Under the pieces are notes generated by a model, which was not told the origin of the DNA, did no database searches, and saw nothing but the letters and a program-made list of their open reading frames with translations. The position numbers were made by a program, and so were the translations under genes. 64,000 bases of DNA from Streptosporangium brasiliense (GTDB lineage: Bacteria; Actinomycetota; Actinomycetes; Streptosporangiales; Streptosporangiaceae): the NCBI RefSeq assembly GCF_030811595.1, contig NZ_JAUSRB010000002.1:5332001-5396000 (forward strand). Reading direction: 5' to 3'. This document shows, one piece after another, positions 25,488 to 34,198 of this stretch; within the stretch, counting starts at the first letter, position 1; the number at the start of each line of letters is the position of its first letter.

Positions 25488-26296
25488 AATACGTGAACCA
25501 GATGCCGGGCACCGAGGAGACCGCCGCCGCGCGGCTCTCCGGCGTGTCCGCCGAGCGGAGCACGCGCGCGCGTGTCGCCCGGCTCATCCTGGAACACGGC
25601 CCCATCACCGCCGCGGCCCTCGGCGAACGGCTCGGGCTCACCCCGGCCGCCGTCCGCCGCCACCTGGACGCGCTGCTGGCCGACGGGATGATCGAGCCCC
25701 GTACGGCCCGGCCCCGCGGTCAGCGGGGAAGAGGGCGGCCGGCGAAGTTGTTCGCCATAACCGACGCCGGGCGCAGCGCCTTCGAGCACGCCTACGACGG
25801 CCTGGCCGGAAACGCGCTGCGTTTCCTCGCCGAGCGCGTGGGCCAGGACGCGGTGGCCGAGTTCGCCCGGTCGCAGGTCTCCGGTCTCGTCGGGCGGCTG
25901 CAGCCGGAGATGCGCAAGGTCCCCGCCGACCAGCGGGTCCGCGTCCTGGCCGAGGCCCTGTCGGTCGACGGCTACGCCGCCTCGGCGAGCAAGGCCAGCC
26001 TCGGCGGCGAGCAGCTGTGCCAGCACCACTGCCCGGTGGCGCACGTGGCGGCGGAGTTCCCGCAGCTCTGCGAGGCCGAGACGGAGGCCTTCGCGCAGAT
26101 CCTCGGCACTCCGGTGCAGCGGCTGGCGACCATCGCCCACGGCGACGGGGTGTGCACCACCCATGTGAGTCCGCGCAGAGCGGCCGAGCCGGGTGCGCGG
26201 GAGCGGGTCACGGACCCGCGGGCACCCGAGCGAGCGCGACCATCCATACGCCAAGAAACAATCGATGACGCATCGAGCAAGGAGACCGGAAGGTGA
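25484..26296 (+). CDS. sufR: SufR, iron-sulfur-sensing repressor of suf
   Basis: A 270-residue winged-helix regulator. The HTH (ITAAALGERLGLTPAAVRRHLDALLADGMI) and wing (RGRGRPAKLFAITDAG) are followed by a C-terminal cluster domain with C179-x3-C183-x12-C196 and C224 as cluster-ligand candidates. With its [4Fe-4S] cluster bound, SufR represses suf; cluster loss relieves repression. The start is uncertain: GTG 25484 lacks a ribosome-binding site and lies in the operator, GTG 25496 and ATG 25502 are alternatives. It overlaps sufB by four bases. The last ~40 residues are a polar tail. Confidence 0.9.
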   Translation: MKYVNQMPGTEETAAARLSGVSAERSTRARVARLILEHGPITAAALGERLGLTPAAVRRHLDALLADGMIEPRTARPRGQRGRGRPAKLFAITDAGRSAFEHAYDGLAGNALRFLAERVGQDAVAEFARSQVSGLVGRLQPEMRKVPADQRVRVLAEALSVDGYAASASKASLGGEQLCQHHCPVAHVAAEFPQLCEAETEAFAQILGTPVQRLATIAHGDGVCTTHVSPRRAAEPGARERVTDPRAPERARPSIRQETIDDASSKETGR

Positions 26297-27705
26297 CTGT
26301 CACCGACCGCCCGGAGCTGGAAGGCCTCGGGAATTACAAGTTCGGCTGGGCCGACTCGGACGCTGCCGGATCGGCGGCCCGCCGCGGCCTGTCCGAGGAA
26401 GTCGTCCGTAATATCTCCGCGCTCAAGAACGAGCCGGAGTGGATGCTGGACCTTCGCCTGAAGGGCCTGCGCCTTTTCGGCAAGAAGCCCCTGCCGAACT
26501 GGGGTTCCGACCTCAGCGGGATCGACTTCGACAACATCAAGTACTTCGTGCGCTCCACCGAGAAGCAGGCCGCCTCCTGGGACGAGCTGCCCGAGGACAT
26601 CAAGGCCACCTACGACAAGCTCGGCATCCCCGAGGCGGAGAAGCAGCGCCTGATCGCCGGCGTGGCCGCCCAGTACGAATCCGAGGTCGTCTACCACAAG
26701 ATCCGTGAGGACCTCGAGGAGAAGGGTGTCGTCTTCGTCGACACCGACACCGCGCTCAAGGAGCACGAGGAGCTCTTCAAGGAATACTTCGGCACGGTGA
26801 TCCCGGTCGGCGACAACAAGTTCGCCGCGCTGAACACGGCCACGTGGAGCGGCGGCAGCTTCATCTACGTGCCGCCGAACGTCAACGTCGAGATCCCGCT
26901 GCAGGCCTACTTCCGGATCAACACCGAGAACATGGGTCAGTTCGAGCGGACCCTGATCATCGTGGACGAGAACTCCTACGTCCACTACGTCGAGGGCTGC
27001 ACCGCGCCGATCTACTCCTCCGACTCGCTGCACAGCGCGGTCGTGGAGATCATCGTGAAGAAGGGCGCCCGCTGCCGTTACACGACCATCCAGAACTGGT
27101 CGAACAACGTCTACAACCTGGTCACCAAGCGCGCCGTGGCCTACGAGGGCGCGACCATGGAGTGGATCGACGGCAACATCGGCTCCAAGGTCACCATGAA
27201 ATACCCGGCCGTCTACCTGATGGGCGAGCACGCCAAGGGCGAGACGCTGAGCGTCGCCTTCGCCGGCGAGGGCCAGCACCAGGACGCCGGCGCCAAGATG
27301 GTGCACCTCGCGCCCAACACCAGCTCCACCGTGATCTCCAAGTCCGTCGCCCGGGGCGGCGGCCGCACCTCCTACCGCGGTCTGGTCCAGATCGAGGAGG
27401 GCGCGCACGGCAGCGCCAGCACCGTCAAGTGCGACGCGCTGCTGGTCGACCAGATCAGCCGCTCCGACACCTACCCCTACGTGGACGTGCGCGAGGACGA
27501 CGTCTCCATGGGGCACGAGGCCACCGTCTCCAAGGTCTCCGACGACCAGCTCTTCTACCTGATGAGCCGTGGCCTGAACGAGGACGAGGCGATGGCGATG
27601 ATCGTGCGCGGCTTCGTCGAGCCGATCGCGCGCGAGCTCCCGATGGAGTACGCCCTCGAACTGAACCGCCTGATCGAGCTGCAGATGGAAGGGGCCGTCG
27701 GCTGA
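26293..27705 (+). CDS. sufB: SufB, Fe-S cluster scaffold subunit
   Basis: A 470-residue SufB, scaffold of the SufBC2D complex on which clusters are built. The beta-helix core and conserved landmarks are evident: NVYNLVTKRAVAYEGATMEWIDGN, GAKMVHLAPNTSSTVISKS, KCDALLVD (conserved Cys) and MGHEATVSKV (conserved His/Glu at the SufD interface). GTG 26293 overlaps sufR by four bases. Length is typical for bacterial SufB. It overlaps sufD by one base. Confidence 0.96.
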   Translation: MTVTDRPELEGLGNYKFGWADSDAAGSAARRGLSEEVVRNISALKNEPEWMLDLRLKGLRLFGKKPLPNWGSDLSGIDFDNIKYFVRSTEKQAASWDELPEDIKATYDKLGIPEAEKQRLIAGVAAQYESEVVYHKIREDLEEKGVVFVDTDTALKEHEELFKEYFGTVIPVGDNKFAALNTATWSGGSFIYVPPNVNVEIPLQAYFRINTENMGQFERTLIIVDENSYVHYVEGCTAPIYSSDSLHSAVVEIIVKKGARCRYTTIQNWSNNVYNLVTKRAVAYEGATMEWIDGNIGSKVTMKYPAVYLMGEHAKGETLSVAFAGEGQHQDAGAKMVHLAPNTSSTVISKSVARGGGRTSYRGLVQIEEGAHGSASTVKCDALLVDQISRSDTYPYVDVREDDVSMGHEATVSKVSDDQLFYLMSRGLNEDEAMAMIVRGFVEPIARELPMEYALELNRLIELQMEGAVG

Positions 27706-28823
27706 TGGGTCTCGAAACCAAGCCCCTGTCGACCCTCCACGAGAAGGCCTCCTACGACGTGGCGGACTTCCCGGTCCCCACCGGCCGGGAGGAGGAGTGG
27801 CGCTTCACGCCGCTGTCGCGCCTGAAGGGCCTGCACACCGGCGCCGCCGCCGGCGGCTCCGTGCTGGTCCACGTAGAGGCGGCCCCCGAGGTCACCGTGG
27901 AGACCGTGGGCCGCGACGACCAGCGGATCGGCAAGGCCTACGTGCCCGCCGACCGGGTCAGCGCCCAGGCTTTCGCCACCTTCGAGAAGGCGACCGTCAT
28001 CACGGTCCCCCGCGAGGCCGTCACCTCCAAGCCGACCGTGATCACCCTCACCGGCTCCGGCGAGGGCGCCGCCTACGGCCACATCCTGGTCAGGCTGGAG
28101 CCGATGGCCGAGGCCGTCTTCGTCCTGGACCACCAGGGCAGCGCGGTCTACGCCGACAACGTCGAGTTCGTCGTGGGCGAGGGCGCCACGCTCAAGGTCA
28201 TCAGCCTGCAGGACTGGGCCGACGACGCCGTGCACGTCTCCCACCACCACGCCCTGCTCGGCAAGGACGCGACCTTCCGCAGCTTCGTGGTCACCCTCGG
28301 CGGCGACCTGGTGCGGCTGTCGCCGTCGGTCTCCTACAGCGGCCCCGGCGGCGACGCCGACCTGACCGGCCTCTACTTCGTGGACGCCGGCCAGCACATG
28401 GAGCACCGCCTGCTGGTGGACCACTCCCAGCCCCACTGCAAGAGCAACGTCGTCTACAAGGGCGCGCTGCAGGGCGACGCCGCCCACGCCGTCTGGATCG
28501 GCGACGTCATCATCCGGGTCGAGGCCGAGGGCACCGACACCTACGAGCTCAACCGCAACCTCCTGCTCACCGACGGCGCCCGCGCCGACTCGGTGCCGAA
28601 CCTGGAGATCCTCACCGGTGAGGTCGCCGGGGCCGGGCACGCCAGCGCCTCGGGCCGCCTGGACGACGAGCACATCTTCTACCTCCAGGCCCGCGGCATC
28701 CCGTTCGAGGAGGCGCGCCGCCTGGTCATCCGGGGTTTCTTCGCGCAGCTGCTGGAGAAGATCGAGCTTCCCGAGCTGCGTGAGCGGGTGCTCGGCAAGG
28801 TTGAGGCGGAGTTGGAGAAGTGA
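27705..28823 (+). CDS. sufD: SufD, Fe-S cluster scaffold subunit
   Basis: A 372-residue paralogue of SufB that completes the SufBC2D scaffold. The N-terminus contains the typical GREEEWRFTPLSRLKGL. The C-terminus contains HASASGRLDDEHIFYLQARGIPFEEARRLVIRGFF, the SufB/D-shared end whose His helps form the interface. ATG 27705 overlaps the sufB stop by one base (TGATG); it overlaps the Rieske gene by GTGA. Confidence 0.95.
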   Translation: MGLETKPLSTLHEKASYDVADFPVPTGREEEWRFTPLSRLKGLHTGAAAGGSVLVHVEAAPEVTVETVGRDDQRIGKAYVPADRVSAQAFATFEKATVITVPREAVTSKPTVITLTGSGEGAAYGHILVRLEPMAEAVFVLDHQGSAVYADNVEFVVGEGATLKVISLQDWADDAVHVSHHHALLGKDATFRSFVVTLGGDLVRLSPSVSYSGPGGDADLTGLYFVDAGQHMEHRLLVDHSQPHCKSNVVYKGALQGDAAHAVWIGDVIIRVEAEGTDTYELNRNLLLTDGARADSVPNLEILTGEVAGAGHASASGRLDDEHIFYLQARGIPFEEARRLVIRGFFAQLLEKIELPELRERVLGKVEAELEK

Positions 28824-29137
28824 CGTTCGAGAAGGTCTGCAAGGTCACCGACATCCCCGATGACGGCGTGATCGGACTCGAGGTGGGGGAGACCCCGGTC
28901 GCCCTGGTCCGCCGGGGCGCGGAGGTCTTCGCCCTGCACGATGTCTGCTCCCACGCCGAGGTGAGGCTCAGCGAGGGCGAGGTCTACGACGAGACCCTGG
29001 AGTGCTGGCTGCACGGCTCGTGCTTCGACCTGCGCTCCGGCAAGCCCACCGGCCCGCCCGCCACCAAGCCCGTCCCCGTTTACCACGTCAAGATCGACGG
29101 CGATGACGTCCTCGTCTCGCTCTCGAAGGAGTCATAA
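28820..29137 (+). CDS. Rieske-type ferredoxin of the suf operon
   Basis: A 105-residue non-heme-oxygenase-type Rieske ferredoxin. The [2Fe-2S] ligands are C43-x-H45 (DVCSHAEV) and C62-x2-H65 (ECWLHGSCFDL). A Rieske ferredoxin at this place is usual in actinobacterial suf operons. It may supply electrons for cluster assembly, though this is not proven. GTG start overlaps the sufD stop by four bases. Confidence 0.93.
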   Translation: MTFEKVCKVTDIPDDGVIGLEVGETPVALVRRGAEVFALHDVCSHAEVRLSEGEVYDETLECWLHGSCFDLRSGKPTGPPATKPVPVYHVKIDGDDVLVSLSKES

Positions 29138-29139
29138 CA

Positions 29140-29913
29140 GTGTCTGATTCGAGCCGAGTCCGCTCGGGATCCACCCTTGAGATCCGTGACCTGCACGTCG
29201 CCGTCGAGGACAAGGAGATCCTGCGCGGCGTCAACCTGACCGTCAGGGCCGGCGAGACCCACGCCATCATGGGCCCCAACGGTTCGGGCAAGTCCACGCT
29301 CGCCTACGCGATCGCCGGTCACCCGAAATACACCGTCACCGGCGGCCAGGTCCTGCTGGACGGCGTCGACCTGCTGGAGCTGTCGGTCGACGAGCGCGCC
29401 CGCGCCGGCCTGTTCCTCGCCATGCAGTACCCCGTGGAGGTCCCCGGCGTCAGCGTCTCCAACTTCCTGCGCTCGGCGGTCACCTCCGTGCGCGGCGAGG
29501 CCCCCAAGCTCCGCGAGTTCGCCAAGGACCTGAAGGCCGGCATGGACGCCCTGTCCATCGACGCCGCCTTCGCCCAGCGCAACCTGAACGAGGGCTTCTC
29601 CGGCGGTGAGAAGAAGCGCCACGAGATCCTCCAGCTGGAGCTGCTCAAGCCGAAGATCGCCGTGCTCGACGAGACCGACTCCGGTCTGGACGTCGACGCG
29701 CTGCGCGTGGTCTCCGAGGGCATCAACCGCTTCCGCGCCGCCGGCGAGACCGGCGTCCTGCTCATCACCCACTACACCCGCATCCTGCGCTACGTGAAGC
29801 CGGACTTCGTCCACGTCTTCGCGGGCGGCCGGATCGTGGAGCAGGGTGGGCACGAGCTCGCCGACAAGCTCGAGGCCGAGGGCTACGAGGCATACACGAA
29901 GGCATCCGTGTGA
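29140..29913 (+). CDS. sufC: SufC, ATPase of the SufBCD complex
   Basis: A 257-residue ABC ATPase with Walker A GPNGSGKST, the SufC-specific signature FSGGEKKRHEILQLELL, Walker B IAVLDETDSGLDVDAL and H-loop LLITHYTRIL. Hydrolysis opens the SufB-SufD interface. A 16-residue polar N-terminus precedes the domain. GTG start two bases after the Rieske stop; the sufS start overlaps the stop. Confidence 0.96.
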   Translation: MSDSSRVRSGSTLEIRDLHVAVEDKEILRGVNLTVRAGETHAIMGPNGSGKSTLAYAIAGHPKYTVTGGQVLLDGVDLLELSVDERARAGLFLAMQYPVEVPGVSVSNFLRSAVTSVRGEAPKLREFAKDLKAGMDALSIDAAFAQRNLNEGFSGGEKKRHEILQLELLKPKIAVLDETDSGLDVDALRVVSEGINRFRAAGETGVLLITHYTRILRYVKPDFVHVFAGGRIVEQGGHELADKLEAEGYEAYTKASV

Positions 29914-31172
29914 TGAACACCGGCTTTGACGTGGAGAGGATCAGGAAGGACTTCCCGGTCTTCTCCCGCGAGCTGCCCGGCGGACGGCCGCTGGTCTATC
30001 TCGACTCGGGCAACTCCGCGCAGAAGCCCGCCCAGGTGATCGAGGTCATGCGCGAGCACCTGGCCATGCACTACAGCAACGTCGGCCGTGCCATGCACGC
30101 GCTGGGCGCCGAGTCCACCGAGGCGTACGAGAACGCCCGCGACAAGGTCGCCGCCTTCATCGGCGCGCCGGGCCGCGACGAGATCGTCTTCACCAAGAAC
30201 GCCTCCGAGGCGCTCAACCTGGTGGCCTACGGCTTCGGCAACCCCGGCAACGACGATCCCAGGTTCCGCATGGGGCCCGGCGACGAGATCGTGATCTCGG
30301 AGATGGAGCACCACTCCAACATCGTGCCGTGGCAGCTGCTCGCGCAGCGCACCGGCGCCACGCTGAAGTGGTTCTCGGTCACCGACGAGGGCCGCCTGGA
30401 CCTGTCGAACCTGGAAGAGCTGATCACCGAGCGCACGAAGATCGTTTCGATCGTGCACCAGTCCAACGTGCTCGGCACGGTCAACCCGGTCGACCAGGTG
30501 CTCGCCAGGGCCCGCCAGGCCGGGGCGCTGATGATGCTGGACGCCTCGCAGTCGGTGCCTCACCAGCAGGTGGACGTCGCCGCGCTCGGCGTGGACTTCC
30601 TGGCCTTCACCGGGCACAAGGTCGTCGGCCCCTCCGGGATCGGCGTGCTGTGGGGCCGCGGGGAGCTGCTCGAGGCCATGCCCCCCTTCATGGGCGGCGG
30701 GGAGATGATCGAGGCGGTCTGGATGGACCACTCGACCTACGCCCCCGCGCCGCACAAGTTCGAGGCGGGCACTCCGCCGATCGTCGAGGCCATCGGGCTT
30801 GGCGCCGCGGTGGACTACCTGTCGGCGATCGGCATGGACGCCGTCGTCCAGCACGAGCGGGAGCTCACCGGTTACGCGCTCGGCGCGCTGGGTGAGATCC
30901 CCGGCCTGAAGGTGATCGGCCCGGAGAGCCTGGACCGGCGCGGTGGCACGGTGTCGTTCACCCTTGAGGGGATTCACCCGCACGACGTTGGGCAGATCCT
31001 GGATGACAACTTCGGCGTGGCAGTGCGCGTGGGGCATCACTGCGCCCGCCCGCTGCACCTGAGGTTCGGGATTCCCGCGACCACGCGGGCGTCCTTCTAT
31101 CTCTACAACACCCCGGCCGAGATCGACGCCCTGGTCCGCGGCCTCCACCACGTGCAGAAGGTGTTCGCCTAG
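29913..31172 (+). CDS. sufS: SufS, cysteine desulfurase
   Basis: A 419-residue class II cysteine desulfurase. PLP is held by K236 (FTGHKVVGPSGIG). The persulfide Cys is C377 (RVGHHCARPLH). It removes sulfur from cysteine for cluster assembly and hands it to SufU. The short active-site loop is as in SufS rather than NifS/IscS. ATG 29913 overlaps the sufC stop (TGATG); GTG 29910 is an alternative one codon earlier. Confidence 0.96.
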   Translation: MNTGFDVERIRKDFPVFSRELPGGRPLVYLDSGNSAQKPAQVIEVMREHLAMHYSNVGRAMHALGAESTEAYENARDKVAAFIGAPGRDEIVFTKNASEALNLVAYGFGNPGNDDPRFRMGPGDEIVISEMEHHSNIVPWQLLAQRTGATLKWFSVTDEGRLDLSNLEELITERTKIVSIVHQSNVLGTVNPVDQVLARARQAGALMMLDASQSVPHQQVDVAALGVDFLAFTGHKVVGPSGIGVLWGRGELLEAMPPFMGGGEMIEAVWMDHSTYAPAPHKFEAGTPPIVEAIGLGAAVDYLSAIGMDAVVQHERELTGYALGALGEIPGLKVIGPESLDRRGGTVSFTLEGIHPHDVGQILDDNFGVAVRVGHHCARPLHLRFGIPATTRASFYLYNTPAEIDALVRGLHHVQKVFA

Positions 31173-31191
31173 CCATGCCGGAGCAGTTGAG

Positions 31192-31629
31192 ATGATCGCC
31201 GAGTCCATGTACCAGGAGTTGATCCTGGAGCACTACAAGCACCCCCAGGGACGGGGCCTGCGCGACCCGTACGACGCCGAGGTCCACCACGTGAACCCGA
31301 CGTGCGGTGATGAGATCACCATGCGCGTGAAGCTGGGTGACGGCGGCAAGGTCGAGGACGTCTCCTACGACGGCCAGGGCTGCTCCATCAGCCAGGCCGC
31401 GGCTTCGGTGCTGCACGAGCTGACCGCCGGCTCGACCGTGGACGAGACGCTCGCGGTGGTGGAGGAGTTCACCCGGCTCATGCAGAGCAGGGGCCAGGTC
31501 GAGGCGGACGAGGAGGTCCTCGGGGACGCGGTGGCGTTCGCCGGGGTCGCCAAGTTCCCGGCCCGGGTCAAGTGCGCGCTGCTGGCCTGGATGGCCTACA
31601 AGGACGCGGTTGTGAGGAGTTCTACATGA
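31192..31629 (+). CDS. sufU: SufU, zinc-dependent sulfurtransferase
   Basis: A 145-residue SufU. The zinc-site residues are C38 and D40 (NPTCGD), C64 (GQGCSIS) and C128 (RVKCALL). The insertion GQVEADEEVLGDAVAF between the second and third Cys is characteristic of SufU versus IscU. It accepts persulfide sulfur from SufS. It starts 19 bases after sufS and overlaps the next gene by ATGA. Confidence 0.95.
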   Translation: MIAESMYQELILEHYKHPQGRGLRDPYDAEVHHVNPTCGDEITMRVKLGDGGKVEDVSYDGQGCSISQAAASVLHELTAGSTVDETLAVVEEFTRLMQSRGQVEADEEVLGDAVAFAGVAKFPARVKCALLAWMAYKDAVVRSST

Positions 31630-31991
31630 GCAAGCCTGTTGAGACGCCGACCGCGGCGTATGACGGGGAGACCACCCTTGACGAGGTCATGGAGGCCCTC
31701 AAGGACGTGGTCGACCCCGAGCTCGGCATCAACGTCGTCGACCTCGGGCTGATCTACGGGGTCAACCTCGACGCCGCCGAGGCCGGTGCCCCGCCGATCG
31801 CCACCATCGACATGACGCTGACCAGCGCGGCCTGCCCGCTGACCGACGTCATCGAGGACCAGGCGCACTCCGCCCTGGACGGCATGGTCTCCGACGTCAA
31901 GATCAACTGGGTCTGGCTCCCGCCGTGGGGTCCGGACAAGATCACTGACGACGGGCGTGAGCAGCTGCGCATGCTCGGCTTCAACGTCTGA
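31626..31991 (+). CDS. SufT-like metal-sulfur cluster maturation factor (DUF59/MIP18)
   Basis: A 121-residue DUF59-domain protein with VVDPELGINVVDLGLIYGV and the conserved Cys in LTSAACPLTD, plus WLPPWGPDKITDDGREQLRMLGF. SufT-type proteins assist maturation of Fe-S proteins. Final gene of the suf operon: ATGA overlap with sufU, and a strong hairpin follows. The longer frame from 31572 lies within sufU and is rejected. Confidence 0.93.
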   Translation: MSKPVETPTAAYDGETTLDEVMEALKDVVDPELGINVVDLGLIYGVNLDAAEAGAPPIATIDMTLTSAACPLTDVIEDQAHSALDGMVSDVKINWVWLPPWGPDKITDDGREQLRMLGFNV

Positions 31992-32008
31992 CCCCCCCTT
32001 TTTTTCCG

Positions 32009-32041
32009 GCACGGCTCGCACCTGACTGGTGCGGGCCGTGC
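32009..32041 (+). terminator. hairpin after the suf operon
   Basis: A 14-base stem with one G-T wobble (GCACGGCTCGCACC / GGTGCGGGCCGTGC) and a TGACT loop. The T-tract (31999-32006) lies before, not after, the stem. Termination of suf mRNA is inferred. Confidence 0.7.
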
Positions 32042-32358
32042 TGAATTGTGTGAGAGGATGCCCGGAGCCGGGAAGAAAAGCCCGGCTCGGAGTGTTGCCT
32101 CCACCAACGGACAAGCGTCCACATCATGTCGGACGCCCCGGATCACCTGGCGCTGCGAAGGCCGGGTATGCTTGATCGTGGTTTGACTGCGTGCGGGTAA
32201 GCTAGACCCGCCCCGTGCGGTGCGCCTCGACTTGCACCGCACCACCGCCCCCTAATCGGGCGTTGATCGAGCGCGGCCTCAGGCCGCGCGTTCCAGGCTC
32301 GTCCTTTCGCAGAAGTGACGTGCCCCCGTTCTTCTATCGAAAGGCACGAACCTTCGTG
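32042..32358 (+). promoter_or_regulatory. structured 5-prime leader of the DEAD-box helicase gene
   Basis: The gap before the helicase contains three perfect hairpins: a 9-base stem with a 10-base loop (32215-32242), an 8-base stem with TCA loop (32271-32289), and a 6-base stem (CACGAA / TTCGTG, 32345-32358) that contains the proposed GTG start. A promoter may lie at about 32172-32208 (TTGATC/TTGACT with TAAGCT). Long structured leaders are common in cold-responsive helicase genes, but no named RNA family was recognised. Confidence 0.5.
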
Positions 32359-34056
32359 ACCATGCTTGACGCTGCCCTGCCCGAAATCACCGGCATCCCC
32401 GAGGCTCCCGCCGGGCCGTCCGAGTTCACCCTCCTCGGCCTGCCGAAGCCGCTGGTGACCGGGCTCTCCCGCCAGGGCATCGACAGCCCCTTCCCCATCC
32501 AGCGCGCGACGATCCCCGACATCCTCGCCGGCAGCGACGTCCTGGGCCGTGGCCAGACCGGCTCGGGCAAGACGCTGGCCTTCGGCCTGCCCATGATGGC
32601 CCGCATCGCCGGCGGCAAGGCCCGCCCGGGCCGCCCCCTCGCCGTCGTCCTGGTGCCCACCCGTGAGCTGGCCATGCAGGTGACCGACGCGCTGGAGCCG
32701 CTCGGCCGCGGCCTGTCCCTGCGGATGAAGACCGTCGTCGGCGGCATGTCCATGGGCCGGCAGATCGAGGCGCTGCGCCGCGGCGTCGAGGTCGTCGTGG
32801 CCACCCCGGGCCGGCTGACCGACCTGATCCAGCAGGGCGAGTGCACGCTGGACGAGGTCCAGGTGACCATCCTGGACGAGGCCGACCACATGTGCGACCT
32901 GGGCTTCTTCCCGGTCGTCAGCGCGATCCTGCAGCAGACCCCGGCCGACAGCCAGCGCCTGCTGTTCTCCGCCACCCTCGACGGTGACGTGGACAAGCTC
33001 GTCCGCCGCTTCCTCACCGACCCGGTGACCCACTCCATGGCCCCGGCCGCCTCCTCGGTCGACACCATGGAGCACCACGTGCTGGAGGTGCACCGCGACG
33101 ACAAGTTCCCGGTGACCGCCGAGATCGCCAACCGTGAGGGCCGGACCATCATCTTCGTGCGCACCCAGCACGGAGTGGACCGCCTGTGCAAGCAGCTGGC
33201 CCAGGTCGGCATCAAGGCCGGCGGCCTGCACGGCGGCAAGCGCCAGAACCAGCGCACCCGCATCCTGGCCGAGTTCAAGGAAGGTGCGATCAACGTCCTG
33301 GTCTGCACCGACGTCGCGGCCCGCGGCATCCACGTCGACAACATCAGCTTGGTGCTGCACGTCGACCCGCCCCAGGACCACAAGAGCTACCTGCACCGCG
33401 GCGGCCGTACCGCCCGCGCCGGGGAGAAGGGCACCGTCATGACGCTGGTGCTCCCCAACGAGCGCCGCTCCACCGACGCGATGACCCGCCGCGCAGGCAT
33501 CAAGCCCTTCCGCCTCAAGGCCACCCCGGGCCACCCGCGCCTGGAGGAGGTCGCCGGCGCCCGCCAGCCCAGCGGCGAGCCGATCCCGGTCTGGGAGCCC
33601 TCGGCTCCGGCCGCCAAGCAGCGCGAGCGCCGTGGGTTCGGCGGCAACGGCGGCGGCCGGGGTCCGCGCCGCTTCCGTGACCGTCCCGGCCACGGCGGCG
33701 AGGGCCACCAGCCCCGTGAGCGCTCCTACGGCGACGAGGGCCGCGGCGGCGAGCGCGGCAACAGCGGCAACGTGAGCGACCTGCGCGGCCAGTACCGCTC
33801 CGGCGGCGGCTACCGCGGCGACCGTTCCGGCGGCGGTTACCGCTCCGACCGTCCCGCGGGCGACCGCGAGCCGTTCCGCGGCGACCGTTCCGGCGGCTAC
33901 CGCTCCGGCGAGCGCCAGGGCGGCGGCTACCGCAGCGGCGAGCCGTTCCGTGCCGAGGGCCGTTCCGAGGGCCGCGGTGACGGCCGCGGCGCCGCGCGCG
34001 GCGGCTTCCGCGGCGGGCGCCAGGGCGGGCACGGCACGGGCGGTCACGGCCGCTGA
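32356..34056 (+). CDS. DEAD-box ATP-dependent RNA helicase
   Basis: A 566-residue DEAD-box helicase. All core motifs are present: Q motif FPIQRATIPDI, Walker A GQTGSGKT, PTRELAMQV, DEAD in LDEADHMCDLGF, SAT in LLFSATLDG, FVRTQHGVDRL, VCTDVAARGIHVD and HRGGRTARAGE. The last ~140 residues are an Arg/Gly-rich disordered RNA-binding tail with GGGYRGDRSGG-type repeats. It likely remodels mRNA or rRNA in the cold. GTG 32356 is preferred because GAAAGG lies about 11 bases upstream; ATG 32362 is the alternative. Confidence 0.94.
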   Translation: MTMLDAALPEITGIPEAPAGPSEFTLLGLPKPLVTGLSRQGIDSPFPIQRATIPDILAGSDVLGRGQTGSGKTLAFGLPMMARIAGGKARPGRPLAVVLVPTRELAMQVTDALEPLGRGLSLRMKTVVGGMSMGRQIEALRRGVEVVVATPGRLTDLIQQGECTLDEVQVTILDEADHMCDLGFFPVVSAILQQTPADSQRLLFSATLDGDVDKLVRRFLTDPVTHSMAPAASSVDTMEHHVLEVHRDDKFPVTAEIANREGRTIIFVRTQHGVDRLCKQLAQVGIKAGGLHGGKRQNQRTRILAEFKEGAINVLVCTDVAARGIHVDNISLVLHVDPPQDHKSYLHRGGRTARAGEKGTVMTLVLPNERRSTDAMTRRAGIKPFRLKATPGHPRLEEVAGARQPSGEPIPVWEPSAPAAKQRERRGFGGNGGGRGPRRFRDRPGHGGEGHQPRERSYGDEGRGGERGNSGNVSDLRGQYRSGGGYRGDRSGGGYRSDRPAGDREPFRGDRSGGYRSGERQGGGYRSGEPFRAEGRSEGRGDGRGAARGGFRGGRQGGHGTGGHGR

Positions 34057-34101
34057 TCACGTCTGCGGGCCGCCACGGCGGCCGATCCACCGGTTGACCG
34101 A

Positions 34102-34141
34102 CGGAGGGGCCGGTACGGCAGTGGCCGTGCCGGCCCCTCCG
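34102..34141. terminator. bidirectional terminator between helicase and SPFH genes
   Basis: An 18-base stem with one G-T wobble and an AGTG loop lies between the convergent helicase (+) and SPFH (-) stops. Symmetry allows use in both directions. Confidence 0.8.
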
Positions 34142-34198
34142 TCATGCCCGGGGACCCGCGCCCCGGGCGGCGTCCGGGTGGCGCGGGCGTGGCGGAGC

